From Dipteris shenzhenensis (Eukaryota; Polypodiophyta; Polypodiopsida; Gleicheniales), in NCBI GenBank assembly GCA_047967505.1, contig CM106540.1: a stretch of DNA of 64,000 bases; one strand, 5' to 3'. Each line of letters opens with the position of its first letter. Position 1 is the stretch's first letter. Under the pieces are notes generated by a model, which was not told where the DNA came from, did no database searches, and saw only the letters and a list, made by a program, of their open reading frames with translations. Both the position numbers and the translations under genes were made by a program. Below are positions 10,680 to 22,027 of this stretch, piece after piece.

Positions 10680-11550
10680 TTGGGACCTACAAGTCATATT
10701 CTTGGTATGTGCATCACGTGTGACCGGAGTAGGAAACTCTTTTGGCTTTCATATATTCAACGTATGCAAAAGTATTGCAGTGTTTCAATATGGATGGGGG
10801 GAAGGTTGTAAGCACTCCATTTTCACCATATGTGAAAATGAGTCAGATAGATAGTCCCAAATTAGATAAGGAGAGGGCCAATATGGTCAAGGTTCCTTAT
10901 GAATTGGCAGTTGGGAGTCTAATGTATGCTATGATAGCTACTAGACCAGACATTACATTTGCAATAGGAGTTGTTAGCTGGTATATGGCTAATCCAAGAA
11001 AGAGGCATTGGGAGGTAGTTAAGTGCATCATGAGGTACATGAAGGGTACCAAGGAGATGTGCATATGCTTGGAAGAGGAGAGATGTGTGTACTAGGATAC
11101 ACAGATTCAGACTATGTGCAAGGCATGTGGATACTAGGAGATCCACTTCTAGCTATGTGTTCACCTTTATAGGTGGTTAAGTGTTGTGGATGTCTCACAC
11201 ATAGGACTGTGTTGCTTTGTCTACCATAGAGGTCAAGCATGTTGTAGCCACAGAGGTTTGCAAGAAGGCTATAAGGCTTGATTGGCTAATAGGAGACTTG
11301 GGGATTCATACACGTGTACCGACATTGCATAGTAATTCCATGAGTCCTATTCAATTTGATCGTTCATACAAAGACCAAACACATTGAGGCTAGGTAGCAT
11401 TTCATCAGGGGGATGCTTGAGGAGAAGCAAATAGAGCTTGTCCAGGTTCATAGAGATGATAACCCTGTAGATATGATGTGACGAAGAGTCTGCCTACTTA
11501 GCGGTTTGAGTATTGTCATATATTGATGGGCATTGGATAGTAAGCCCACT
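10680..11550 (+). pseudogene. Ty1/copia RT C-terminus and RNase H remnant
   Basis: The frame 10742-11095 contains FNMDGGKVVSTPFSPYVKMS, then VPYELAVGSLMYAMIATRPD and NPRKRHWEVVKCIMRYMKGT, the conserved end of copia reverse transcriptase. RNase H follows in broken frames: SSYVFTF, VALSTIEVKHVVATEVCKKA, and a tail resembling MLTKSLP..RFEYCHILMGI near 11480-11530. Stops and shifts make it inactive. Gag, integrase and most of RT are missing upstream, where unrelated low-complexity DNA lies. It is unlike the copia family at 43.8-63.3 kb, so it is a separate lineage. Confidence 0.8.
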
Positions 11551-11579
11551 GGCTATTCTCCCTTAAAGGCACATTGGCC

Positions 11580-11660
11580 TTTAAATGGGAGGTTGTGGGG
11601 GTTAAAGGCCATTGTGCCTTAATCTCGATTATGTACAATACTCACACACACACATATATA
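11580..11660 (+). repeat. Possible polypurine tract and 3' LTR start
   Basis: AATGGGAGGTTGTGGGGG follows the RNase H remnant at the expected distance, then TTAAAGGCCATTGTGCC may begin a decayed 3' LTR that includes a CA/TA-rich stretch at about 11641-11662. No second LTR was found, so this is positional inference. Confidence 0.35.
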
Positions 11661-11664
11661 TAGA

Positions 11665-12655
11665 TGACATAGAAGACTTGGGTGTTCTGCACCCACCAAA
11701 GCTTGTGTAGCTCTGTTCTGGCTCTCCCTCTCTCTCACCCTCTTCCATTCTGCTTTCGTTGCTGAGATCTCTCAAGTTGGTATGTGTCATGTGAGGGGAT
11801 GGATAAGAGAATATGCTAAGCGATGGAAAAGCGCATATGCTCATATCCACCTTATCTCATTTTGTACTTGAAAGCAAAGGGATGAAGCTCTTATATTTTG
11901 AAGGCATGAAGCTAATGACTTGTAGGTTACTTTTAATGATGGTTTGGATATGGTCATTTAATTCAGGTGCATGTATGCTTTGTTGTATTCTTATAATGCT
12001 TGGGTGTCCATATTATAGATGTTTTTATCGAACCTATACTTATATATTAATAGAAAATCCTAGCAAAAGTTCAACAAGCTAGTTTTTTTGGTTTCATAAT
12101 ATTGATAGAACATAGTATAATTTTATATATTTTCTTTTGAAATTTAAAGAGAAGGATGTTAATCCTGGCAAAACTTTAAATAATATTCTCATTAAAGTTT
12201 CAAATCTTGGTGAATATTTCAAATATTTATTTTTATTAGGGCATACAAACTTTCACCACCAATATAAAAGTTTTGCTTCTTAATGAAACTAACATGAAAA
12301 AATCATCCATGGTCCATATCGCTTTCTTTTGTTCTTAACATGTCCTCTTGGAGAGAACTTGTGTGTTGGAGTTAATTTATGCAGTTTGTGAGCATTGCTA
12401 TAATGTGTTTCTATAAACCCCGTTTCCAAAGTCTTTATATTGTGCAAGAAAGAGAGCAAAAAGGAGCACAAAGAAATAGAACATTAAAAGTTATAAGGTT
12501 AAGAGCTGTAACTTCTTTACGAAATGGCATTGCATATGGACTTGAAAAAGAGTAAATATATTTCAAGATCATCTTTACAAAAGAATCTAGATACACATGT
12601 TCACAATAAAATGTCTCATATAATAGGTTTGTGTGAAAATCATCTCAATGGACAA
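11665..12655. other. No recognised gene
   Basis: AT-rich DNA with only short unconvincing frames on both strands. Part may be the rest of a decayed copia LTR. Confidence 0.35.
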
Positions 12656-12659
12656 ATGT

Positions 12660-13602
12660 GTTAAAGTCCACATCAAAAGTACCATGAATGCTAGGTCCTA
12701 CACCCTGGCTATCCAGATTGGTCAAGTCCACAATATTGAATGCATCAACATCATCTTTTGCCTCTAAGTCACCAAAATTGATTTTGTATCATTGGAGCTG
12801 CATCTCTCGGGTGTGGACACATTCTCTTAGGTCCTTAATCTCTTTGGCTTGTCTTGAAATCTCAGCTTACAAGTACTCGGTGATAACACCCTATTGACAA
12901 AGAGATATGGCCAACATAGCTAGGTCAATAAGGTCATTGTGTTCCTATGGAGTCAATAAGCAAGTCCTCTAAGATATTGGCTCTCTATTCTCAACCCTTG
13001 CTTGCTTGTGCTCAGTAGGATGTCTGTTGCCTATGCCCGACAATTGGTGTCTATTGGTCCAGTCTATGCATTAGTGCAAGACATGTACATACACTTGTTG
13101 GATGAGGTGCATGGGAATTTGTTGATTGTTTGGCATGTTCTCTTCAACTTTTATGAATCACTAGAGTAGAATGTGTGCTAGAGCCTTGTGTCATAGGTCA
13201 TATAAATTGGGCTATAAGTACTTATTACTAGCATGTCCACTTGAAAGAAACACTATGTTTCTTATGAACTCACTCGAACAAATCCTGGCCACTTGTCAGA
13301 GAGAGAGTGCCTTGTCTTGCATGGTCTCGACCTATGGCAAACACACCCAATCCCTCCCTTCCAAGGATCTCTCACTGCTTGTTCAAAATGGCTTGAGCCT
13401 TAGCATGATTTAATTGCTCATCCAAATCGGCCTCTTGAGACCCTACATCGTCTCGAGATGTGTCCATAGATACCTCGGGATGCTGCTGATCAGGAACATT
13501 CTCTCCCTCTATGCTCATTTCAATCCTAAAATTAACCCTAAAAAATGACACAATTAACACATCAAGAACATACGAACGTGTATAAAGTAATGATAATTGC
13601 AT
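12660..13602 (-). pseudogene. Decayed coding-like region with coiled-coil part
   Basis: On the minus strand MSIEGENVPDQQHPEVSMDT (about 13520) leads to an acidic, helical stretch ending at NKQ*. Further left the frame EISRQAKEIKDLRECVHTRE (about 12860-12800) is a short coiled coil. Several stops interrupt the region. I cannot name the family. It lies on the same strand as, and downstream of, the kinase-like fragment at 14080-14750, so both could derive from one gene, but that is a guess. Confidence 0.3.
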
Positions 13603-14079
13603 TAAACCATATCAAAGAATAGCAACTTAACACTTATCATAGTAGCATGAAACATATTTAAACAAATTACTTAATTTCAAATTATTTGTTTTTTAAAAAT
13701 TGTAGCAACATGACACTTTTTAAATCTAGCAAGATTACTTTATTTCAATTTAGTTATTTTTAAAAAATCGTACCAACATGACACTTACTTAAACAACTTA
13801 CTTAATTTCAAATTATACAAATAATATTTAAGTAATCATCCTGGACTCACGACTCAACAATTTTCCAAAAATGATCATGTTAGAGCCATCACGTCACAAA
13901 ATGTACAAGGTTGTATCAGATGTTATATCAAACATTTGCTAGTCTAATTCCTTGGTTAGGACTGAGTTGCAAACCACATCTTGCTGCAATATTAAAAACA
14001 CTACAAAAATCTGTTGTTGGCAGATAACTGTTTGGGTCTGTGTGCTTTCCTTGGACTGCAAGTTGACATAGGCACGTGA

Positions 14080-14750
14080 TTAAGCTTGTGCAGGACTAGT
14101 ATAAATTGGTGGTACCCAAACATCTATCATCTTAAGAATATGGTGGGAGATTGCACACACATCTTGTGTAGTACTAAAAGGTAGGGGATTAGTGGAAAGG
14201 CACTCTGAAGCTATGTGGCAAAATCCTTGAGCAAAAGACATAACAGTCGTGGGACTATTAATCTTCAATGTCGGATAGTGTTTGTTGGTTCTCGTCAGTG
14301 TTATCATTCCCCAATCACAAATGCCCAGATACAGTTTTTCATATGACTCTGAGAAATGAAGCATAATGTTTTGTACATGCAAATCATTATGTAGGACATT
14401 AAATTGGTGCATGTAATCAACAGTGCATACAAGTGCACTTAGAAGATAAAAAACATGATGATGGACACGTGGAGCTCTAACAAGAAATTTTGCATCATCT
14501 CTATGTCCTACTGGTGCACAAGCCTCTTTCCATCATGTTCGATATATGTCATCCATCTATCCAAATGATTTCCATTCCAAAATGGGAATATTATCAATGG
14601 ATTAGTATCAAATACTTGACCTATAGCTCAAATGATGATGCCAGGGTGTGTGACATCCCCCAAGCATGTGGCTTATATCCAATGCTTTCATCTACAAATC
14701 CTCTACTATCATCCTGCTATCCAGGAGTGCTTGAACATCTTTCATGCGTA
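14080..14750 (-). pseudogene. Protein-kinase-like gene fragment
   Basis: The minus frame 14412-14080 contains HNDLHVQNIMLHF, matching the kinase catalytic loop HxDxxxxN with Asp and Asn kept. After a short spacer comes LYLGICDWGM, equivalent to the Mg-binding DFG motif with Trp in the middle. The frame continues upstream to about 14470 as VHHHVFYLLSALVCTVDYMH, matching subdomain V-VIa helices. Further upstream (14750-14480) similar sequence is broken by stops. The N-lobe with the glycine loop and ATP lysine was not found. It is a truncated pseudogene or one C-lobe exon of a plant kinase-like family. Confidence 0.55.
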
Positions 14751-15016
14751 AACTTTATGGTTATTAAGAGAGTTGATGGAAATGTGGCATATGCTAACAT
14801 TGCTAGACGTGCCCGTGCTCACAGCTGCTGATGGTGTGAATCGAACATCCCGTGGAGTGCTGGTTGCTATGGCAACCTCGTTAAACAGGTTTTAGCATGA
14901 TGTTTTGGTGGCATGGCTACTGGTGAAGGCGAGGGAATTGTGGGTGCATATATGGGCAAGTACAAAGAAGAGGAAACCTATCTAGTTGTGTGGGGGGATG
15001 TGTAAAAGGTGTGAAA

Positions 15017-15328
15017 TCATGATGTGGCCTCTTCGAGAGGTGTGCAACTAATTTCAAAACGTAAGTTGGGTGTGGATATGGTGATATAGGGGGTGGGGGA
15101 CCATGTGCAAAAAAGGAAAGCAGTGGTTATGGCTATGGATGTGGGGGATGCAATGGTTGTGGCTTTGGATGCAGTGGTGGAATGTAGTGGTTGTGGCTGT
15201 GGAAAGGGGGAGATGCAATGGTACTTGGGTATGTGATGGTACTTGAGGAGGTGGGTGCTAGGGACGTGGGTGCATGGGTGGAATGAAGAATGAGGTAGCT
15301 CCCTTGCCCTTGAAGGCTCACCACACAT
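15017..15328. repeat. Low-complexity GTGG/CCAC-rich region
   Basis: Repeated GGTTGTGGCT, GCAATGG and GGTGGAATG-type words give His/Pro/Thr-rich frames on the minus strand (15328-15017). No domain seen; probably not a gene. Confidence 0.45.
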
Positions 15329-15651
15329 TTTGTATGTACATGACTCTAGCTTCTATGGTGGGACCCTCCCACTTTGTGTCATAGGCAACGACATCTCGAT
15401 CTATTTCACACAATGCCCTCACTCCACCCTCGTCCATTATTTGTACAAGATTTTGCACGCTACTTTCACCATAGTTGAAAGCGGTCCTAATCGACATTCA
15501 TTAATAAGTGCATGTTCTCATTCTTCAGCACCCCCTTTTGAATTTTAGTGAGATCAAGCTTTATCCTCTCTCCCGCATGAGCCATGGAGTGCAACAATGA
15601 AGTTGCAAAATAGAATTTGAAATCGATTCAGAGCTAGCAATGACAAATAAC

Positions 15652-15935
15652 CTCAGGGCATGCACTACTAAGAAACCCAATGTATCATGTGCATTCAAGG
15701 GATATTTTAAAAACCCCTCAACTAAAATTTCCCTTCAATAAAAACACCCCTCTTTACTTTTGGACTAAGTGATTTGTCTTAAAAGTTGAATTCAAAAACC
15801 GCTCTTGTTATTGTAATCCTATTAAATTTTTGCAAAAAAATTCATAGACGCTCAAGCTAATTTTTTACTCATCTAAAAGTACAATTAAATCACAACAAAC
15901 CTATTTGAGACCTCGTGAATGTGGTGACCAACCAT
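15652..15935 (+). mobile_element. Degraded member of the MITE family
   Basis: The left end CTCAGGGCATGCACTACTAAGAAACCCA and the body (TTTAAAAACCCC, AAAAACACCCCTC, CTTGTTATTGTAATC) align with the copy at 18204. The right terminus is not recognisable and no TSD is seen, so it is truncated or eroded. Confidence 0.6.
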
Positions 15936-15959
15936 TCATGTACCTCTAATACCAGGCTT

Positions 15960-16715
15960 TAACTGTAACACACAATTATCAAGGGATAGTTGAGTGCCCA
16001 ACCTATTGTGTCTATGAACATATTGCATCATATCAAGCATATACTACAACACATAACTCTTAATGGGGACATGAGAGCCAGACTAAGTATTTATGAAAAC
16101 ATCTCTAAACTTAGACTACGACACACAACTCTCAAGATTGATAAGAGACATGAGTGCACAACTAAGCGTCTATATAAATTAAGATTGCAACACACAAATG
16201 TCACAAGAGAGATGAGTGCCAATCTTAGATAAACAACAAACATTAAAATCAAAGGAGAGACTATAACACACACCTCTCATAAAAGAGATGAGTGCTAGCT
16301 TCGACTGCAAACATGTAAACATGAATATTGAAATCAAGACCGCAACACACAACTCTCATAAAAGAGAGATGAGCACAAGATGAATGCCAGACTTAGGTTA
16401 AAAACAAACATTAAAATCAAAGTGGAGACTACAACACACAACTCTTGTAAAAGAGATGAGTGCTGGCCCCGAATGCAAACACGCAAACATGAATATTGAA
16501 ACTGAGACTGCAACCCACAACTCTCTCAAGACAGATAAGTGCTAGCCTTAGATAAAAAAACAAACATTAAAACCAAAGCAAAGGCTACAACACACAACTC
16601 TCATGAAAGAGATGAGTGCTAGCCCCGAATGTAAACATGCAAACATGAATATTGAAATCGAGACTACAACACACAACTCTCATAAGAGAGATGAGTGCTA
16701 GTCTCGAACATGGGA
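15960..16715. repeat. Tandem array with two alternating monomer types
   Basis: The motif ACAACACACAACTCTCATAAAAGAGATGAG... recurs roughly every 75-90 bases. Units ending in TTAGATAAAC...CATTAAAATCAAAG alternate with units ending in CGAATGCAAACATGCAAACATGAATATTGAAA. The composite period is about 155-165 bases, with about four composite units. No coding function is likely. Confidence 0.75.
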
Positions 16716-16829
16716 GATAAGTTTACCTTTGCAAGAGAAAAACGAGTGCATTGGTAGGCAGGTGGGGGCCCTAGCAAGTAGGTGGACAGGAAGGAATTGA
16801 TGCAAATGAAGATTTACTTTGTTATACTA

Positions 16830-17100
16830 GTTTTATTTGTACGAATAAAGTGGGTTATTCGTACTAATAAATGTATTTGTACAAATACTAGGTTATTCGT
16901 ACGAATAAATTTATTCTTACGAATAAAACTAGATAATTTGGTTGCTTCGTTTTAAATTGGAAAAAATGTGTATTTGGTTGCTTCGTTTCAAATTTATTCT
17001 TATGAATAAATTTATTCCGACGAATACATTTATTCTTATGAATAAAACTAGATAATTTGGTTGCTTCGTTTTAAATTGGAAAAAACGTGCATTTGGCCCA
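16830..17100. repeat. Palindrome-rich TTCGTACGAATAAA repeats
   Basis: Variants of ATTCGTACGAATAAAT, itself nearly palindromic, occur about eight times. A 60-base block starting TATGAATAAAACTAGATAAT or its variant occurs at about 16918 and 17037. It could be the end of a foldback transposon. No gene. Confidence 0.65.
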
Positions 17101-17109
17101 TTTTTTCCA

Positions 17110-18195
17110 ATTAAAAAAAAATCAGACGAATTAATTCAATTGAGACTAATGCATTTCAAGGATTTCCTTTATATTGTATCCACTAGTTGGTTTCAAAAGG
17201 GTGATTCAAAGTGGGTTGCCAAGAGATGAAGCATGTCGAAGTATTTATATGCTGGAAATCATTTTTTATTATTTTCCAATGGTCTTACATTGCAGTGCAC
17301 ATGGATCCTTGAATGCTTTGTACATGTTATAGCTAGTTATAGTGGCTACTTATTTAAATTATGCATATCTATCAACACAAATAGTAATCAATCCTTTGCT
17401 CATTATATTCACCTTCAGCTAGACACACATCTTCACAACTAATAAATATCTCATTAAAATCTATCACCATGATAGTACATTTGGTAAGTTTCACATATCT
17501 TCATGATTGCATGTGAAAGGTGTTATAATATTGTAATGAAGGAAAAAAAGAAGCCTACCAACTTTCATGGTATTATGTGCTTTCATAAATGGGAACGCTA
17601 AAGAGAGATATAGTACTCATCAGATGGCTATCAAAAGGGTCCAAAATGTAAATGTATATTGACTCATAGCCTAGCCCAAAATTGAATACACTTTTATTCT
17701 TAATTATGCCCAATAATTCAAAAGGCTTGTAGGAATGAAATATGTTTATTGTCCTTTCTTGTGAACTATAATAGACTTGAGGTTCGATGGAGTGTTTTTA
17801 ACTCATTCTATGCTTGCATGTAAAATGTGTATACATTCATTCAGTGTCGACAACTTAGTTGGAAAACAAAACTCCAATGTAGGTTGGTTTGCAAGATGTA
17901 CTAATCACTCAAACTCCATCTTTCAGGAAAGGTAGATGAAGTTTTAGGAAAATTCTATGCTATCACTTAATATTGCTTAGATCTTCTTTCGGACATACCT
18001 GGTGCACAAACTCCTTGATGTACTGTAAGTGACTTTGCATTAAGATTCACAAGCGGGTTGAGTTATGTTCATGTAATACTAACTTGTGTAGATTAAACAT
18101 CTTTGCCCTCATGGAGTACATATATGGTTAGCATAAGGTTTGATTTCTAGAAGAGAGTTTGTAGGTGAAGGGCGCATGGACACCCCCAAGTATTA
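17110..18195. other. No recognised gene
   Basis: AT-rich DNA with short frames only; nothing conserved was recognised. Confidence 0.35.
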
Positions 18196-18203
18196 CCTTT
18201 ATC

Positions 18204-18448
18204 CTTGGGGGGTGCACTGCCAAGAAGCCCTACGTATCACATGCATTCAATCCCTCGACTAAATTTTTTTCTCTATAATACCACCCCTGTTCACTTATGA
18301 ACTAACATATTTTTTTCTAAAGTTGAATTAAAAACCCACTCTTGTTATTGTAATCTTGTTAAAATTTTCCTTGAAGTTGCATTAAAATACCTCTCCTTTT
18401 GAATGAACGTGGTACACTAAAATTCTGTGATCAGGTGAACCCCCTGAG
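18204..18448 (+). mobile_element. hAT-like MITE, 245 bp, 8-bp TSD CCTTTATC
   Basis: It starts CTTGGGGGGTGCACTG and ends GGTGAACCCCCTGAG. Flanks 18196-18203 and 18449-18456 are both CCTTTATC. Internal poly-T-rich sequence matches 15652 and, less closely, 26938. Confidence 0.9.
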
Positions 18449-18819
18449 CCTTTATCCAATAATTTTTTAGCCTACAAGAGAGGTGTTATAAAGTGAAGTG
18501 TCGAGTGCCCAAATACAATAAGTATCTAACATGTGCCAAAGGATTCAAAGGGAACTGTGCTCATAAAAGTAGACTATATACCAAGCATTTTACCTCATGC
18601 TCTTGCTTTCGGTACTAGACATCTAAGGTAACTACAGATGATATGGAAGCTCAGAACGGATCTAGAAAAAGGCCGAAGGGAGGTGCATCTCACCTTGGAG
18701 CAATGATGAGCACACATTGATCGCAGATGGCGACACTGAGCACACATTGGATAGTGGCACTCTATCTCCCACCCATGGCATTGAGAAGAAGGTAAAACTT
18801 GCACCGACGTTGAGCCGCT

Positions 18820-18869
18820 GTTACGGAGTGCAAAGTCGGTGGGTACTCCGTAACAAAGTCGGTGGGTAG
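18820..18869. other. Inverted repeat with flanking direct repeat
   Basis: GTTACGGAGT (18820-18829) pairs perfectly with ACTCCGTAAC (18845-18854) around a 15-base loop. CAAAGTCGGTGGGTA occurs in the loop (18831-18845), and AAAGTCGGTGGGTA recurs just after the stem. It lies about 350 bases before the coiled-coil gene. Its role is unknown; it may be a small transposon footprint or a regulatory palindrome. Confidence 0.55.
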
Positions 18870-19198
18870 GCCGAGGCTAAAGAAGATTGGAGCTGTGGTA
18901 GGGGCCGTTGGATATGATCACATGCAGGCAAAGGAGGCCGTTGGATGTACTACTACTAGTTCACGTTGATTGTTTCGGGGAATTTGTCCGATGGATGTTT
19001 GACCTACTCACTGGATTGTCCGATGCTCGGAGGGAGGTCGCTCAGTAACACGGCTAGTCGGCTATTCTCCCATCACTTACGAATTGCGAGGTGCGATTGT
19101 GCACACGGAGAGCCAACGAGAGTGACTCCATGTACAGGCCCCAGGCCAACTAAGGCTGGCTTCAATGGCGACTGGCGAAAGAGGATTTAGACACTGAA

Positions 19199-20655
19199 TT
19201 GCGACCACGCCTCCGTAGATCATCGGATGAGACTGCAAGACTCCCGTGTGAGCAATCGAGAGACTATAGCCACAGAGCCATGGAACACCCCCAAGCAGCT
19301 GATGTACGCTCCATCAGACTCGAGGAGAGCTTTGAGCCCTCTAGCCCCTCCCACCCAGCTTGCTCTTCGCCTCTCCTTCCTCACCTCTTCAGCCCTAGCA
19401 CTCCTGTCCGCCGCTGGAAGATTTACCACGCGAAGGACGGTCATCTTTTGTATGCCCGGCATCCTTACAACACGCACTGCCCCTCCTCCCCGCTTACCGA
19501 TCTGGCGCCTTCTTCTCATCCACTTGCAGATGTATTGTCTGCTCGTAAACTCGCCGCTTCATACTGGGAGCAACGGGGATATCTTCTCATCGATGGAATC
19601 CAGCATCGTGCCGTTCATCTTCGAAAAGAAGATCTGCCCTCTAATCTTGTGGAAGATTCGCAGGACTGGTCTTCTCTATGTGCGTCCGACATGCCCGCAT
19701 GTGTTTCTGAAAGTCTCAACTTCGAGGTATACGAGGTTCGTTAATTATGCCAGTACGTCCAGCATGTAAAATATGGAGTGTACGCATGTTAGATTACGAG
19801 GTCCATTATCCATATCTTAGGCAGCCTGCAGGTACTAATTTTGGTCTTACCTTCCAGCATTGGCACGCTAGCGCTTCTACTAGAGACCCTATCAGCATGC
19901 CTGAGAAATCTCATTGTGAAGAAGACCAAGAAGGGGATGAACAAGTTACTCTCACGGATGTGCTTGACTGTTTGAGGTCAATTGAGGACAATGAAACAGC
20001 GTGTGTCTCTGCGCTTGGAACAGTACATCTAGTACTTGAAGATGCTTATGCGCACTTGCAAGAGCTTAAGCTTTCCCACAAGGTGATTGTTCGTGACATC
20101 AGTGCCTTTCTGAGAAGGTCCGAAGAGAAGGTGACGAAGTTGCGAAAGAAAGAGGAGCTTCGGATGAAAGTAAAATTCTGGCACTTAAGAGAGGAGTTGG
20201 AAAAGGAAAGGAACGCTTGTAACAATCTAAAGATTCAGAATATAAGGCTCGCTAAAGATCTGTCAGACGCTAAGAAAGCCACGGCAAGAGTCTGCAGGTT
20301 GCTTAAGAGGGAGCAGACAGCAAGGGAATTGGTGGAGAATGTTTGCGAAGAGCTAGCACGGGAAATAGGAGACGACATGGTGGAAGTTGAGGAGCTGAAG
20401 AGAGAGGTAGAGGAAGGACGCAAGATGCTAAGAATAGCAGCGTTATGGGGGGAGGAGAGGCAGGTTTCCGAGACGGAGTCTAAGGTACAAGGCAAGGATT
20501 TGGTGATCGAAGATCTGAAAAACAAACTGGAGAATTTAATGGGGACGGACGAGGGGTCAAAGCTGGATCCTGAAAGGCAAGAGAAGGTGAAGCAAGCCGG
20601 AACGCCGAGCACGCGCTCGGTGCGCTCCAAGAAAATGCAGATTATGGATCACTAG
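19199..20655 (+). CDS. Plant coiled-coil protein (BRANCHLESS TRICHOME / USO1-like family), two exons
   Basis: Exon 1 is 19199-19726. A 131-base intron (19727-19857, GTATAC...CCTTCCAG, phase 0) follows; exon 2 ends at TGA/TAG-free stop 20653-20655. The product is about 442 residues. Exon 1 carries the short motif LSARKLAASYWEQ typical of this plant family. Exon 2 is a long coiled coil with LREELEKERNACNNLKIQNI, ARELVENVCEELAREIGDD and EVEEGRKMLRIAALWGEERQ, close to the conserved core of Arabidopsis At5g41620/At3g20350-like proteins. Family members are cytoplasmic or cytoskeleton-associated; exact function here is inferred only. Translation past 19726 without splicing stops at 19742, which supports the intron. 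The start is uncertain: Met at 19280 is an alternative. This is the only clearly intact host gene, and it is GC-richer than its surroundings. Its exons contain no transposon insertion. Confidence 0.75.
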
Positions 20656-21329
20656 AGGATGGAGAAGGCAACAGCACTTCAGATGGGAGCAAAAACCAAC
20701 AAGATGAATCGAGCGTGGTGATGGAATTGGAGATGCATTTTGGTGCAGGTGTAAGCGAATGAGCACAAGATCTCTCTGCGGTGAGCAATTGTCCTGCAGG
20801 TCGCTCAACGAGAAAAGAAAGAATAGAGGGGCTAGTGGTCAATAATCTCTAAGTTTGTACAGTCCTTCGATCAACATGTTAAAAGTGCTTGAAATCTTAG
20901 CCCACTTGAAGTACGGTAAGCTGAAATATAGGCTTAGCCTAACGTACTCGGCACGGGGAAAACGAAAATTGCTGAAAATATAGCTTCAGGCAATAAGCGG
21001 AACGCTACTCTCAGCAAGATTCCTGTTAGCGACTTTTGATGGTCAAGCTAAGTATACAAAATCGGGACTCTTTTAAAAGCCCTCCCCTCCCCCTTTCCCT
21101 CGCAAACCGATGCTGCCGCGCCCCCGGCGACGCCCCGCGCACCTCCCACCGTAGCCATACCCATACATGCACTCACGCACACATTAATGTGTAGTTTTGG
21201 GAAAAAGTAAAATTATATTTGGTACATAGGGAAAAACGATCATCTTTTCAGCTAGAAAAAAAGCTAAGGCTAGATCTTCATCTCAAAACATAATAAAGTT
21301 AGCATTCTTTTGTCTCTTCCAACTCATGA

Positions 21330-21366
<37 letters not shown>

Positions 21367-21460
21367 ATTTTAGTTGAACCATTGTAACAATGTAGAGAAA
21401 CTTAGCTTATATGATAGACATCATAAAGGGAAGTATCCAAGGAATGCCTCAAGAATTAAT
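20656..21460. other. 3' flank of the coiled-coil gene and GC-rich patch
   Basis: This contains the probable 3' UTR, a GC-rich patch at about 21110-21150 and an (AG)n run at 21335-21362. No further gene was recognised. Minus-strand frames here are shadows of the coiled-coil gene. Confidence 0.4.
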
Positions 21461-21466
21461 ATGTCT

Positions 21467-21647
21467 CTAAGGGGCATGAAAGGATATGCTAGATGGTCCA
21501 GAATGCAGTAAAACTAACCCATGAAAATATAGGGGCATAGTTGGCAAGAGAGAAGCAAAATCTCCCAAATAACAAAAAATGCTTGGAAAAATGATGCGAA
21601 GGAAATGAATATAGAGTCCAACGACAATGCCACAAGGAGATGCCGAG
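21467..21647 (-). pseudogene. LINE 3' ORF end, part 1 (distal to the CACTA insertion)
   Basis: The minus strand continues the LINE frame interrupted at 26263. Joining base 26262 to 21644 (one GAG copy removed) leaves the frame open, through ATRHLLVALSLDSIF and on to IFMG*. It is the C-terminal tail beyond the zinc-binding zf-RVT region. Confidence 0.6.
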
Positions 21648-21679
21648 CACAACAAGACAAAGCAACTATAGATGTGCCT

Positions 21680-21830
21680 GATAAACGCGCAAAATAGCGA
21701 GCGCGTCTATAAGCACAGAGAGAATAGTGAAAATACGGGTGCAATTATTAGCGTGTCTAATAGTGCGGTTATTAATGCATCTAGTAGCGTGTCTACACTG
21801 TCATCTAGACGCGTTTATAAACGCACAACA
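21680..21830. repeat. CACTA subterminal repeats, left
   Basis: Several short copies of GCGTCTATAAGC, GCGTGTCTAATAGTGC and GCGTTTATAAACGC in both orientations. These are the kind of sites bound by the CACTA TNPA-like protein. Confidence 0.7.
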
Positions 21831-22027
21831 AAGAATACAAACAGTAAAATTTTATTGCAGGTGGATAAATGTACATCATTGCTTTCCAAACATTGCCCAT
21901 GATTGCCAAAGCACATAATTTTAATAAAAATATCAATGCTTTTTGGCAAACCCACATATACAAAAATTAAGTGAGCTGAGGAGAATGAGATAATATATAA
22001 AATAGTTTTGCCAATATCAATGATGGG

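Noticed and set aside
13998-14030. CACTACAAAAATCTGTTGTTGG, like a CACTA terminus
   Set aside because: No matching inverted end, subterminal repeats or 3-bp duplication was found nearby.
19220-20630. Minus-strand frames opposite the coiled-coil gene
   Set aside because: They are shadows of the plus-strand gene with no domains.
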